Shown piece after piece: positions 8,761 through 18,292 of a stretch of 59,246 nt of DNA (positions are counted from its first letter, which is position 1; every line of letters starts with the position of its first letter). This DNA comes from Acetobacteraceae bacterium (GTDB taxonomy: Bacteria; Pseudomonadota; Alphaproteobacteria; Acetobacterales; Acetobacteraceae). The notes below the pieces were generated by a model. It ran no database searches, was not told where the DNA came from, and worked only from the letters and a program-made list of their open reading frames with translations. Made by a program: the position numbers and the translations under genes. The stretch covers positions 1-59,246 of the forward strand of contig CANJLW010000026.1 of NCBI GenBank assembly GCA_947475245.1, read 5' to 3'.

Positions 8761-10074
8761 ATGATAGCATCGGACATCATGCAATCCGAAACCGCCCGCT
8801 CTTCCCTGCCGCCAACCCTCTATGCCGAAACCGCTCGGCCCGCGCCGCCGACGCCGCGGTTGGACGGCGATCGGCGGGTTTCGGTCGCCATCGTCGGGGG
8901 CGGATATACCGGGCTGTCCACCGCCTTGCACCTGGCGGAACGCGGAGTCGACGTCGCCGTTCTGGAAGCGCACGAGCCGGGTTGGGGCGCGTCGGGCCGG
9001 AACGGCGGGCAGGTCAATCCCGGCCTGAAATTCGATCCCGATCAGATCGAGGCGGATTTCGGCCCGGATTTGGGCGCGCGCATGGTCGCGCTGGCGGGCA
9101 ATGCGCCGAATGTCGTGTTCGATCTGATCCAACGCCATCAGATTGCGTGCGAGGCGATGCAGACCGGCACCATGCGCGCGGCCTGGCAGCCCGGCGCGCA
9201 TACGGGGTTGCGAACGACGAGCGAGCAATGGGCAAGGCGCGGCGCGCCGGTGGCATTGTTCGAGGGTTCGGACGCGCAAGCCGCCACCGGATCGGCGCGG
9301 TACAGTGGTGTGTTACTGGATCGGCGGGGCGGGCAACTCAATCCCCTGGGCTATGCGCGCGGCCTGGCGCAGGCGGCGATGCAGGCGGGTGCCGCCGTGC
9401 ATGGCGATACCAAGGTAACCCGGATCGAACCCGTCAGCGGCGGCTGGCGCGTGGTGACGCCGACGGGGACGTTGCAGGCGGAAAAGCTGCTGCTGGCCAC
9501 CAACGGCTATTCCGACGATCTGTTGCCGACGCTGCGCCGCAGCATCGTGCCGGTCTACTCCGCCATCGTCGCGTCGGAGCCGATGCGGCCGGAGCTTGCG
9601 GCATCCGTCATGCCCGGGCGTGCGTCGCTGTACGAGATGGGCGACATCACCGTCTATTACCGGGTGGATCGAGAGAGCCGGCTGCTGATGGGTGGGCGCA
9701 GCATTCAGCGCGAGATCGGACGGGCGGAAGAACTTGGCTACCTCGTCGCCTATGCCGAACGGTTGTGGCCGGAATTGCGCGGCCTTCGCTGGACGCATGG
9801 GTGGAGCGGGCAACTCGCGGTTACGCGGGATCACTATCCGCATGTCCACGAACCCAACGAAGCGGCGCTGGTCTGCCTGGGCTATAACGGGCGCGGCGTG
9901 GCGATGAGTTCGGCGATGGGGCCGCAACTGGCGAACCGGCTGATCGGCGGCGCGAAAGCCGATTTCGATATGCCGGTGACCGGTATCAGGCCAATCCCGC
10001 TGCATGGTCTGTGGAAGCAGGCCGTCCAGGCCCGCGTCGCCTACGGCCGTATCCGCGATTGGCTCGGCCTTTGA
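8761..10074 (+). CDS. FAD-dependent oxidoreductase, DAO family (gamma-glutamylputrescine oxidase/DadA-like)
   Basis: A 437-residue cytoplasmic flavoprotein of the D-amino-acid oxidase superfamily (PF01266). The dinucleotide motif VGGGYTGLS is at about 45-53, preceded by an approximately 40-residue leader that reads LYAETARPAPPTPRL, a style typical of PuuB/OrdL-type amine oxidases. The motif WGASGRNGGQ near residue 80 and the C-terminal YNGRGVAMSSAMG segment form the flavin and substrate site of that subgroup. Translation may begin at 8761 or at ATG 8779, which has GGA upstream. It probably oxidises a secondary amine or amino acid, producing H2O2. Its 3' end overlaps 89 bp with an antisense gene. 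Confidence 0.9.
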   Translation: MIASDIMQSETARSSLPPTLYAETARPAPPTPRLDGDRRVSVAIVGGGYTGLSTALHLAERGVDVAVLEAHEPGWGASGRNGGQVNPGLKFDPDQIEADFGPDLGARMVALAGNAPNVVFDLIQRHQIACEAMQTGTMRAAWQPGAHTGLRTTSEQWARRGAPVALFEGSDAQAATGSARYSGVLLDRRGGQLNPLGYARGLAQAAMQAGAAVHGDTKVTRIEPVSGGWRVVTPTGTLQAEKLLLATNGYSDDLLPTLRRSIVPVYSAIVASEPMRPELAASVMPGRASLYEMGDITVYYRVDRESRLLMGGRSIQREIGRAEELGYLVAYAERLWPELRGLRWTHGWSGQLAVTRDHYPHVHEPNEAALVCLGYNGRGVAMSSAMGPQLANRLIGGAKADFDMPVTGIRPIPLHGLWKQAVQARVAYGRIRDWLGL

Positions 10075-10711
10075 TGGAAAACAGGCCCAACAGACCAAGC
10101 AGCAGCGGCGTGGCGGGAGGAGCCGGGACTGGGTTGCGGAAGACGAAGGTTCCGTTGGCCTGGCTCAATTCAAAGGCGTCGCCGGGATCGAAGCCCCAGG
10201 GGTCGCCGCCTTGCAGCACGAAGCTGTCGGTTGTCAGCCCCGACGGCGTGGTGCGATAAACGCCGGAATGGATATCGCGATCGGCGACCATCAGATCGAC
10301 CGCCATCGTGTCGGTCCCGTCGGTCATGACGCCGCTGAGATAGATCTGGATGCCGGGGCGATAGAAATAAGCAGGGCCGTTATAGCCGCCGACATCGCTG
10401 GAATCGAAAGCCATCGCGATGGAAATACTGTGTCCGGCGGCCAGCGTGGTGTTCGGCAGGGTGAACGACAGGTCTCCCGCGAAGGCGGAGACGGCGATGG
10501 TGCGGATCGTGCCGCGGAACGCGGTCGGCCCGGTATTGGCGATCCGCAGGAAGCCGGTATCGGGTTCGATGTAGAAGGAATCAACGCGGTTCGGAAAAGG
10601 ATTGGCGGTGGCATAAGCGGTCGTGAGGGTGATTTCGTAGGCGAGCGGGACCGCGGCGGCCGGGGCGGTGCCGACGAGGATCGCGGCGATGATCCATCCA
10701 GGGAGGCGCAT
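9986..10711 (-). CDS. Exported protein with PEP-CTERM-like C-terminus, function unknown
   Basis: A 241-residue protein starting MRLPGW, with a signal peptide ending near TAPAAA. The body is Gly/Thr/Asp-rich and beta-strand-like. Near the C-terminus it has V-P-A-P-P, then the hydrophobic segment TPLLLGLLGLF, then a basic cluster ending GRRRRG, the layout of PEP-CTERM exosortase sorting signals, although the conserved Glu of V-P-E-P is Ala. A further tail of about 20 residues follows the basic cluster and lies antisense to the end of the FAD oxidase gene, which is unusual. Alternative starts are at 10729 and 10750. No exosortase gene is in the window. The tail or the frame end could be spurious. 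Confidence 0.6.
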   Translation of the reverse strand: MRLPGWIIAAILVGTAPAAAVPLAYEITLTTAYATANPFPNRVDSFYIEPDTGFLRIANTGPTAFRGTIRTIAVSAFAGDLSFTLPNTTLAAGHSISIAMAFDSSDVGGYNGPAYFYRPGIQIYLSGVMTDGTDTMAVDLMVADRDIHSGVYRTTPSGLTTDSFVLQGGDPWGFDPGDAFELSQANGTFVFRNPVPAPPATPLLLGLLGLFSIKGRANRGYGRRRRGPGRPASTDHAAGLA

Positions 10712-10839
10712 GGCAACCCAATAGATCATCGCGCGATAAAATACAACCATAGGATGTATTAATCGTCAGCATCGCATGGGTTTCCCGAACGCGCCGAAAA
10801 TGCCATCTACCGCCGGGACCAACAGTTGGAGATCGACCG

Positions 10840-12423
10840 ATGAAACGCCGCCATTTGATCGCACTTTCCGCGGCGGCGCTCGCGCGTCCCGCATTGGCCC
10901 AACCGGCGATCGGCGGCAAGACGAGCACGCTGATCCATGTGCCGCAGGCGAACCTGACCAGCCTCGACCCGGTCTGGACCACGGCGGTGGTGACGCGCAA
11001 CAGCGCGGGCATGATTTTTGAGACGCTCTACGGCCGCGATCAATCGCTGACGCCGCAGTTGCAGATGCTCGAAGGCCACCTGGTCGAGGATAACGGCCTG
11101 CGTTGGACGATGAAGCTGCGCGACGGGCTGCTGTTCCACGACGGCACGCCGGTGCTGGCGCGCGACTGCGTGGCGTCGCTGAAGCGCTGGATGCGCCGCG
11201 ACCCGATCGGACAGACGATCGCCGAACGCCTCGACGAGTTGTCCGCCGCCGACGACAAGACGTTGGTCTGGCGGCTGAAGAAGCCGTTCTCCTCGCTGCC
11301 GTATGCCTTGGCGAAGACGCAGCCGTCCCCGGTGATCATGCCGGAGCGTCTGGCGATGACCGATCCGTTCAAGCAGATCCCCGAGGTGATCGGCAGCGGG
11401 CCGTTCCGCTATGTGCCGGATGAATACGTGTCCGGTCATCGGGCGGTGTTCGCGAAGTTCGATCGCTATAACCCGCGGCCGGAACCGGTCAGCTTCGCCG
11501 CCGGCGGCTATCGCGTGATGGTGGATCGGGTCGAATGGCGCGTGATCCCGGATGCCTCGACGGCGGCGGGGGCCTTGTCCAGCGGAGAGGTCGATTGGCT
11601 GGATGCGCCGTTGCCCGATCTGTTGCCGATGCTGAAGACCAAAAGCAACGTCGTCGTCGCGCCGATCGATATTTACGGCACATTCGGCGGTCTGCGGCCC
11701 AACCATCTGCACGGCGCGACGGCCAATCCGGGCGTGCGACGCGCGATGCTGGCGGCGATCGATCAGGTCGACGTCATGACGGCGGTGATGGGCAACGATC
11801 CGTCGCTGTATCGCGCGCCGGTCGGCTTCTTCATTCCGGGCACGCCGTCCGCCAACGAAGCGGGCATGGATCGTGTGCGCAAGCGGGCAAGCATCGACGA
11901 GATCAAGACGATGCTGAAGCAGGCGGGCTACGCAAACGAACGCGTGGTGCTGATGCATCCGACGGATCAGGTCTACTACGATGCCATGACCCATGTCGTC
12001 GCCGACGCCTTCCGCAAGATCGGCCTGAACGTCGACGAACAGTCGGTCGATTGGGGCACGGTGGTGGAACGTCGCACGAGCAAGGAGCCGTTGGAAAAGG
12101 GCGGATGGTCGATGTTCCCGTTCGGCTCCCCGGCGGCGGAATATCGCGATCCGATCTTCGCCACCAACATGCGCGGCAACGGGGCAGGGGCGTGGTTCGG
12201 CTGGCCGTCCGATCCGGAAGGCGAAGCCATGCGCGCGACCTGGATGGACAGCACCGACGCGGAGGAAAAAAAGCGCATCGATGCGGCTTTCCAACTGCGC
12301 GCGTTCGAGACGGTGCCGTTCATTCCGCTGGGCCAGTACCTGCCGCCGGCGGCATTCCGCAAAAATCTCAGCGGTTTGCAGAAGGGCGCCACGCCGGTGT
12401 TCTGGAACGTTACGAAGGGCTAG
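10840..12423 (+). CDS. ABC transporter substrate-binding protein, peptide/nickel (SBP_bac_5) family
   Basis: A 527-residue periplasmic binding protein. The leader MKRRHLIALSAAALARPALA is signal-peptide-like with a twin-arginine start. The mature part has the family phrases LTSLDPVWTTA, LRDGLLFHDGTPVLARDCVASLKRW, and the late VVERRTSKEPLEKGGWSMF segment, in the order of DppA/OppA-type proteins (PF00496). The length is normal. No permease or ATPase genes adjoin it, so its partners are elsewhere or it is an orphan receptor. It is divergent from the PEP-CTERM-like gene with about 130 bp between the starts. A GGAGA site (10827-10831) precedes the ATG. Ligand is unknown. Confidence 0.92.
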   Translation: MKRRHLIALSAAALARPALAQPAIGGKTSTLIHVPQANLTSLDPVWTTAVVTRNSAGMIFETLYGRDQSLTPQLQMLEGHLVEDNGLRWTMKLRDGLLFHDGTPVLARDCVASLKRWMRRDPIGQTIAERLDELSAADDKTLVWRLKKPFSSLPYALAKTQPSPVIMPERLAMTDPFKQIPEVIGSGPFRYVPDEYVSGHRAVFAKFDRYNPRPEPVSFAAGGYRVMVDRVEWRVIPDASTAAGALSSGEVDWLDAPLPDLLPMLKTKSNVVVAPIDIYGTFGGLRPNHLHGATANPGVRRAMLAAIDQVDVMTAVMGNDPSLYRAPVGFFIPGTPSANEAGMDRVRKRASIDEIKTMLKQAGYANERVVLMHPTDQVYYDAMTHVVADAFRKIGLNVDEQSVDWGTVVERRTSKEPLEKGGWSMFPFGSPAAEYRDPIFATNMRGNGAGAWFGWPSDPEGEAMRATWMDSTDAEEKKRIDAAFQLRAFETVPFIPLGQYLPPAAFRKNLSGLQKGATPVFWNVTKG

Positions 12424-12431
12424 GCATGGGC

Positions 12432-12461
12432 GGCGCGTCGTCGGTCAGGCCGACGCGCGCC
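12432..12461. terminator. Imperfect GC-rich hairpin between convergent genes
   Basis: GGCGCGTCGTCGG at 12432-12444 faces CCGACGCGCGCC at 12450-12461 with a 5-base loop. It fills the 42-bp gap between the stops of the binding-protein gene and recG. It has no T tract, so it is at best a terminator-like hairpin serving both directions. Confidence 0.45.
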
Positions 12462-12465
12462 GACT

Positions 12466-14523
12466 TTACCCGGCGGCCAAGGTGCGCATCGCCGCCGTAC
12501 GCTCGAACAGGCGCAACAGCACGCGGATCGCCTGACCGCGCGGGCTGGTCAGGCTCGGGTCGCGTTGCAGCAGCACCGCGGCGTCGCGGTGGGCGGTGTG
12601 CAGCAGCCCTTCGTGCTCCACCGGATCGGCCAGCCGGAAGCCGGGCTGGCCCGCCTGCCGCGTGCCCAGAATGTCGCCGCCGCCGCGAATGCGGAAATCC
12701 TCGTCCGCGATCAGGAACCCGTCATCGGTGTCGCGCAGCAGGACCAGCCGTTTGCGCGCGGTTTCGTTCACCCAGTCCTCGTGCAGCAGCAAACAGAAGC
12801 TGAGTTCCGAGCCGCGCCCGACGCGGCCGCGCAGCTGATGGAGCTGGGCCAGCCCGAAGCGTTCGGCGTGCTCGATCACCATCACGCTGGCGGTCGGCAC
12901 GTCGACGCCGACCTCCACGACGGTGGTCGCGACCAGCAGGCGGATCGTGCCCGCCGCGAAGGCCGCCAGGGCGGCGTCGCGGACTTCGGGGGCCTGCTGC
13001 CCGTGCGCCAGGCCGACGACGTCGCCGAAGCGCCCCTTGAGATCGACATAGCGATCCTCGGCCGCCGCGAGATCGATGACCTCGCTTTCCGCGACCAGGG
13101 GGCAGACCCAATAGACCTGCGCGCCTTCCTTCAGCTTGCGCGCGATGGCGTCGAGAATGTCCGGCATCGTGGCCAGCGCGTGCAACGTCGTGCGGATCGG
13201 TTGCCGCCCCGCCGGTTTGTCCGTCAGGCGAGAGATATCCATCTCCCCCCAATTGGTCAGCAGCAGGGTGCGCGGGATCGGGGTCGCGGTCATCACCAGC
13301 ACATCGGTATGCTCACCCTTGCCGCCCATCAGCAGTCGCTGCGACACGCCGAAGCGGTGTTGTTCGTCAATCACCGCCAAGGCGAGGTCCTTGTAGGCGA
13401 CGGCTTCCTGAAACAGCGCATGGGTGCCCACGACGATGGAAAGACTGCCGTCCTTCAAGGCCCGCAGCAGTTTGGTGCGCTCCTTACCCTTGACCGAACC
13501 GGTCAGCAGCGCGACCGGGAAGGGGCAGAGGCGGCTGAGCGTGCGGTGATGCTGCTTCGCCAGAACCTCCGTCGGGGCCATCAGCGCGGCCTGCGCGCCG
13601 GCTTCGACCGCGCGCAGCATCGCGAGTATCGCGACCAGGGTCTTGCCCGATCCGACGTCGCCCTGCAGCAGCCGCAACATGCGTTTGGGGGAGGCGAGGT
13701 CGGCGTCGATTTCGCCGATCGCGGTGATCTGCGATCCCGTCAGCGGGAAGCCGAAACGGCTGAGCGCGACGTCGCGATGGCGGGAGTCCCCGACCAGGAT
13801 GCGCCCGGCCCGCGCGCGGACCCTGCCGCGCACCAGCGCCAAAGCCACCTGATCGGCCAGAAACTCGTCATAGGCCAGGCGCGCGCGCATGCGCCGTTCC
13901 GGCGGCGCGTCGGTGGGGCATTGGACGGCGCGCAAAGCTTCGCCGATCGACGGCCACCTCTCCCGACGCAGCAGCGCCGGATCGTGCCATTCGGGAAACG
14001 CCGGTAACAAGTTCAGCGCCTGGGCCAAGCCGGCGGCGACCTGGCGCGGCCACAGCCCGGCGGTCAGCGGCCAGACCGGCTCGATGGCGGGCATCCGCTC
14101 CGGCTGATCGGCGGGGACGACATGCTCGGGATGGGCGATGGTCACCTTGCCGTTGAAGGTATCGATCTTGCCGGAGACCAACAGCCGCATACCCGGCGGC
14201 ATCTGGGCTTCGCGGGTGAACCGGAAGAACACCAGATCGGCGAAGCCGGTATCGTCCTTGACGACGATCCGCCAGGGTTGGCGGCTGGTCGCCGGGCGTT
14301 CGTGGCGCACGACTTCGACCTGCAGCGTCGCGACGGTCCCGGGCTTCGCGTCGCGGATGCTCGGTCGCAAGCTGCGGTCGAGATAGGTTTCCGGCATATG
14401 GAACAGCAGATCCAGGACCCGGTCGCCGCCCATCGCGCGCGTCATCAATGCCGCGACCTGGGGGCCGATGCCGCGCAGGCTGGTCAGTGGCGCGAACAGA
14501 GAGGCGAGGGAGTCGTGATCCAA
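12466..14523 (-). CDS. recG: ATP-dependent DNA helicase RecG
   Basis: A 685-residue superfamily 2 helicase that remodels stalled replication forks and Holliday junctions. The N-terminal wedge/OB region starts with the helix-hairpin motif LRGIGPQVA (16-24) and continues to about 150. The helicase core has LTGSQ at 261-265, Walker A GDVGSGKT at 288-295, APTEVLA at 316-322, the RecG-type DEQH box at 386-389, and a C-terminal QLRGRVGRG motif. Length matches the family. It is divergent from sdhE-mfd with 44 bp between the starts, an arrangement familiar from alphaproteobacteria. All catalytic motifs are intact. Confidence 0.98.
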   Translation of the reverse strand: MDHDSLASLFAPLTSLRGIGPQVAALMTRAMGGDRVLDLLFHMPETYLDRSLRPSIRDAKPGTVATLQVEVVRHERPATSRQPWRIVVKDDTGFADLVFFRFTREAQMPPGMRLLVSGKIDTFNGKVTIAHPEHVVPADQPERMPAIEPVWPLTAGLWPRQVAAGLAQALNLLPAFPEWHDPALLRRERWPSIGEALRAVQCPTDAPPERRMRARLAYDEFLADQVALALVRGRVRARAGRILVGDSRHRDVALSRFGFPLTGSQITAIGEIDADLASPKRMLRLLQGDVGSGKTLVAILAMLRAVEAGAQAALMAPTEVLAKQHHRTLSRLCPFPVALLTGSVKGKERTKLLRALKDGSLSIVVGTHALFQEAVAYKDLALAVIDEQHRFGVSQRLLMGGKGEHTDVLVMTATPIPRTLLLTNWGEMDISRLTDKPAGRQPIRTTLHALATMPDILDAIARKLKEGAQVYWVCPLVAESEVIDLAAAEDRYVDLKGRFGDVVGLAHGQQAPEVRDAALAAFAAGTIRLLVATTVVEVGVDVPTASVMVIEHAERFGLAQLHQLRGRVGRGSELSFCLLLHEDWVNETARKRLVLLRDTDDGFLIADEDFRIRGGGDILGTRQAGQPGFRLADPVEHEGLLHTAHRDAAVLLQRDPSLTSPRGQAIRVLLRLFERTAAMRTLAAG

Positions 14524-14567
14524 GGGGCTGACAGGTCCAAGCGGCGCGGCTATATGACATCACGCCG

Positions 14568-14840
14568 ATGACAGAACCAGAACATGCGGCGCCTGATGCC
14601 AGGCGCAGACGATTGTTGTTTCGCTCCACCCACCGTGGAACGTTCGAAAACGACCTGATGTTCGGCGGCTTCGTCCGCGCGCACCTCACCCGGTTTACCG
14701 ACGACGAACTCGATGCGCTTGAAGCGCTGCTCGACATTCCGGATGTCGATCTCGCGGATTGGCTGACCGGGCGTCGACCGATCCCGCCGGAGGATGCCTC
14801 TCCGATGCTGCTGCGGATCAAGGACTCCCTGCCGAAATGA
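14568..14840 (+). CDS. sdhE: Succinate dehydrogenase assembly factor SdhE (FAD assembly factor 2)
   Basis: A 90-residue protein of the Sdh5/SdhE family (PF03937), which promotes covalent FAD attachment to succinate dehydrogenase flavoprotein. The signature R-G-x-x-E appears as HRGTFEND around residues 22-29, followed by the helical segment with FTDDELDALEALLDIPDVDLADW split by normal family spacing. Size is typical. Its TGA overlaps the ATG of mfd by four bases (14837-14840), so the two are translationally coupled; the same sdhE-mfd coupling is common in alphaproteobacteria. It is divergent from recG. Confidence 0.95.
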   Translation: MTEPEHAAPDARRRRLLFRSTHRGTFENDLMFGGFVRAHLTRFTDDELDALEALLDIPDVDLADWLTGRRPIPPEDASPMLLRIKDSLPK

Positions 14841-17800
14841 CGACGCCGCTCAAGGTCTGGTCGGCGCCCGAAGGATGGGACGCCTTCCTGCTCGCCCAGC
14901 GTCGACGGGAATATCCCGGCGCCATCCTGCATGTTGCCCGCGACGACGCCCGCATGGCTCGCTTGGCCGAGGCGCTGGCCTTCGCGATGCCGGAAGCCGA
15001 GGTACTGCGCTTCCCGGCCTGGGATTGTCTTCCCTACGATCGTGTGTCGCCGAACCCGACGCTGGTGTCGGAGCGTATCGCGACGCTGGCTCGTCTGCTC
15101 GATCCGCCGACCGGGCCGCGCATCGTGCTGACGACCGTGAACGCGCTGGTGCAGCGCGTGCCGCCGCGCTCCGCCTTTTCCGGCGCCAGCATGGCGTTGA
15201 AGGTCAACGGCACGGTGAAACCCGAAGCCCTGGCGCTGTTCCTGGAGGCCAATGGATACGGCCGAGCAGGGACGGTGATGGAACCGGGGGAGTATGCGAT
15301 GCGGGGGGGGATTATCGATATCTTCCCGGCGGGGGAAGCCGAACCGGTTCGGCTGGACCTGTTTGGCGATACCATCGAATCGATCAAGACCTTCGACCCC
15401 ACGACCCAGCGCAGCGCCGGCAAGCGCGACCGGCTGTCGTTGCGTCCGGTGTCGGAAGTGCCGCTGGGCAAGGAGTCCGTCGCGCGCTTTCGTACGGCCT
15501 GGCGGGAAACCTTCGGTCAGGACGCGGCGCGCGACCCGATCTATTTGTCGATCTCGGAAGGCCGACGCCACCCCGGCATGGAACACTGGGTGCCGCTGTT
15601 CCATCCGACGATGGAGAACCTGTTGGATTATCTGGTCGATCCGTCGGTCAGTCTGGATCATCAGGCGGACGAGGTCTTATCTTCTCGGCTGGAAATGGTT
15701 GCCGATCACGCCCAGGCCCGCAAGGCGCCGCCGCGCGACGGCGAAGTCCCGTACCGTCCGCTCGCTCCCCATCTTCTGTATCTCGACCGTGCGGCATGGG
15801 ACGAGATGCTGTCTTTCGGCCCGTTGCTGGAGTTCTCGCCGTTCGCGATGCCCGACGGCGCCGCCGGCGTGGACGGCGGCGGGCGACCGGGGCCGATCTT
15901 CGCCCAGGCGCGGGCAACCGCCGCCGCCGGGTCGACGATCAATGTCTTCGACCAGATGCGGATACAGGCGGATCGCTGGGCGGGGGAAAAGCGGCGCATC
16001 GTCGTCGCGGCCTGGACTCGCGGTTCGCGCGAACGCATCGCCCATCTGTTGCGCGAACACGGGTTCAAGGACGTCGCGGCGGAAGAGGATTTCGCGGCGA
16101 TCCGACGCAAGCCGGTCGGCTCGGTCTCGCTGGTGACGCTGGGTGTCGAACGTGGCTTCGTGGCCGATCGTCTGGCGCTGGTGTCCGAGCAGGACCTGTT
16201 GGGCGATCGCATTTCCCGCCCGCAGCGACGGCGCAAGCGGGCGGATCAGTTCATCGCGGAAGCAACCGAGATCGCCGAGGGCGATCTGGTGGTGCATCAG
16301 GAATACGGGATCGGCCGCTATGACGGCCTCGCCACGCTGACGGTGTCGGGCGCGCCGCACGATTGCCTGCGGCTGATCTACGACGGCGAGGAAAAGCTGT
16401 TTCTGCCGGTCGAGAACATCGAGGTTCTGTCGCGCTACGGCAGCGAACAGCACGGAGTCGCGCTGGACAAGCTGGGCGGGCTGGGCTGGCAGAGCCGCAA
16501 GGCGAAGATGAAGCAGCGTATCCGCGACATGGCGGGGGAGCTGATCCGCATCGCGGCGGAACGCAAGGTGCGCGATGCGTCGGTCATGGCGCCGGCGGAA
16601 GGGACCTTCGACGAGTTCTGCGCGCGCTTCCCCTTTGCGGAAACCGAGGATCAGGCCCGCGCGATCGCCGATGTGCTGGAAGACATGGCCGCCGGCAAGC
16701 CGATGGATCGTCTGATCTGCGGCGATGTCGGCTTCGGCAAGACCGAGGTCGCCTTGCGCGCGGCCTTCGTCGCCGCGATGTCGGGATCGCAGGTCGCCGT
16801 TGTCGTGCCGACCACGCTGCTGGCGCGCCAGCATTTCCGCACCTTCTCCGCCCGCTTCGCCGGTCTGCCGATCAAGGTCGCGCAATTGTCGCGCATGGTG
16901 ACCGCCAAGGAAGCGACGGAGGTGCGCAAGGGCCTGACCAGCGGCGACGTCAACATTGTCGTCGGCACCCATGCGCTGCTGGCCAAATCGATCGAATTCT
17001 CCGACCTCGGGCTGTTGATCGTCGATGAGGAGCAGCATTTCGGTGTTTCCCATAAGGAACGGCTGAAGTCCCTGAAGGCCGACGTGCATGTGCTGACGCT
17101 GACCGCGACACCGATCCCGCGCACCCTGCAACTGGCATTGACCGGCGTGCGGGAAATGAGCGTGATCGCCACCCCGCCGGTCGATCGGTTGGCGGTGCGC
17201 ACCTTCATCATGCCGTTCGACAGCGTGGTGATCCGCGAAGCGTTGCAAAGGGAGCGTTTCCGCGGCGGACAGGTGTTCTGCGTCGTGCCGCGGATCGAGG
17301 ATCTGTCGCGCATGGCCGATCGCCTGGCGGAGATCGTGCCCGACGCGAAGATGGTGCAGGCGCACGGGCGGCTTGCGCCGACCGAACTCGAACGGGTGAT
17401 GACCGAATTCGGCGACGGTAAGTATGACATCCTGCTGTCGACCAACATCGTCGAGAGCGGTCTGGACATGCCGGCGGTGAATACGCTGGTGATCTACCGG
17501 GCGGATATGTTCGGGTTGGGCCAGTTGTATCAGCTGCGCGGACGGGTCGGGCGCGGCAAGCAGCGCGGCTATGCCTATCTGACCTGGCCCGCCAATCACC
17601 GACTGTCCGTCGCCGCCGACAAGCGGCTGAATGTGATGCAGACGCTGGATGCGCTGGGGGCCGGGTTTACGCTGGCGAGCCACGATCTGGATATTCGCGG
17701 CGCCGGCAATCTGTTGGGCGACGAGCAATCGGGCCATATCCGAGAGGTCGGGATCGAGCTTTATCAGCAGATGCTGGAAGACGCGGTCGTGGAAATTCGC

Positions 17801-18292
17801 GCCGGGCAGGGCAAGCGCGGTCAGGAACGCGATTGGACGCCGAACATCTCCCTGGGGCTGCCGGTGTTGATCCCCGATGTCTACGTCAAGGATTTGCCGG
17901 TTCGTCTGGGCCTGTATCGCCGGATCGGCGGACTGGCGTCGGATGGGGAAACGGAAGCCATGGCCGCCGAACTCGTCGACCGCTTTGGTCCGCTGCCCAC
18001 CGAAGTCGATAACCTGCTGGGCGTCGTTGCGCTGAAGCGCGCCTGCCGCGACGCGGGGGTGGAGAAGCTGGAGGCCGGACCGAAGGGCATGGTGCTGACC
18101 TTCCGGGGCAATCAGTTCGCCAACCCGGCGGGGTTGGTCAGTTGGCTGTCCGCGAAGGGCGGTTTGGTGCGGCTGCGCCCGGACCACAAGCTGGCGATTT
18201 CCCGAGAGATGGACGTCGCCGCGCGCCTGCGCTTCGCGCGGGATACGCTGGGGGCCTTGGTCAAGATTTCCGGGCAGGCGAAGGCGGCTTAG
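14837..18292 (+). CDS. mfd: Transcription-repair coupling factor Mfd
   Basis: An 1151-residue DNA translocase that displaces stalled RNA polymerase and recruits UvrA. The start is set at the ATGA overlap with sdhE; an upstream in-frame ATG inside sdhE is not supported. The UvrB-homology region occupies the N-terminus, the RNA-polymerase-interaction domain phrase VVHQEYGIGRYDGL is near residue 485, Walker A GDVGFGKT is at 629-636, DEEQH at 730-734, and the QLRGRVGRGKQRG motif follows. The C-terminal TRCF domain with the GLYRRIGGL phrase is complete. Its TAG stop lies inside the left arm of a long inverted repeat. Confidence 0.98.
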   Translation: MTTPLKVWSAPEGWDAFLLAQRRREYPGAILHVARDDARMARLAEALAFAMPEAEVLRFPAWDCLPYDRVSPNPTLVSERIATLARLLDPPTGPRIVLTTVNALVQRVPPRSAFSGASMALKVNGTVKPEALALFLEANGYGRAGTVMEPGEYAMRGGIIDIFPAGEAEPVRLDLFGDTIESIKTFDPTTQRSAGKRDRLSLRPVSEVPLGKESVARFRTAWRETFGQDAARDPIYLSISEGRRHPGMEHWVPLFHPTMENLLDYLVDPSVSLDHQADEVLSSRLEMVADHAQARKAPPRDGEVPYRPLAPHLLYLDRAAWDEMLSFGPLLEFSPFAMPDGAAGVDGGGRPGPIFAQARATAAAGSTINVFDQMRIQADRWAGEKRRIVVAAWTRGSRERIAHLLREHGFKDVAAEEDFAAIRRKPVGSVSLVTLGVERGFVADRLALVSEQDLLGDRISRPQRRRKRADQFIAEATEIAEGDLVVHQEYGIGRYDGLATLTVSGAPHDCLRLIYDGEEKLFLPVENIEVLSRYGSEQHGVALDKLGGLGWQSRKAKMKQRIRDMAGELIRIAAERKVRDASVMAPAEGTFDEFCARFPFAETEDQARAIADVLEDMAAGKPMDRLICGDVGFGKTEVALRAAFVAAMSGSQVAVVVPTTLLARQHFRTFSARFAGLPIKVAQLSRMVTAKEATEVRKGLTSGDVNIVVGTHALLAKSIEFSDLGLLIVDEEQHFGVSHKERLKSLKADVHVLTLTATPIPRTLQLALTGVREMSVIATPPVDRLAVRTFIMPFDSVVIREALQRERFRGGQVFCVVPRIEDLSRMADRLAEIVPDAKMVQAHGRLAPTELERVMTEFGDGKYDILLSTNIVESGLDMPAVNTLVIYRADMFGLGQLYQLRGRVGRGKQRGYAYLTWPANHRLSVAADKRLNVMQTLDALGAGFTLASHDLDIRGAGNLLGDEQSGHIREVGIELYQQMLEDAVVEIRAGQGKRGQERDWTPNISLGLPVLIPDVYVKDLPVRLGLYRRIGGLASDGETEAMAAELVDRFGPLPTEVDNLLGVVALKRACRDAGVEKLEAGPKGMVLTFRGNQFANPAGLVSWLSAKGGLVRLRPDHKLAISREMDVAARLRFARDTLGALVKISGQAKAA

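Noticed and set aside
13868-15661. A 597-residue minus-strand frame across recG, sdhE and mfd
   Set aside because: It covers parts of three genes with conserved products in other frames, so it is a shadow.
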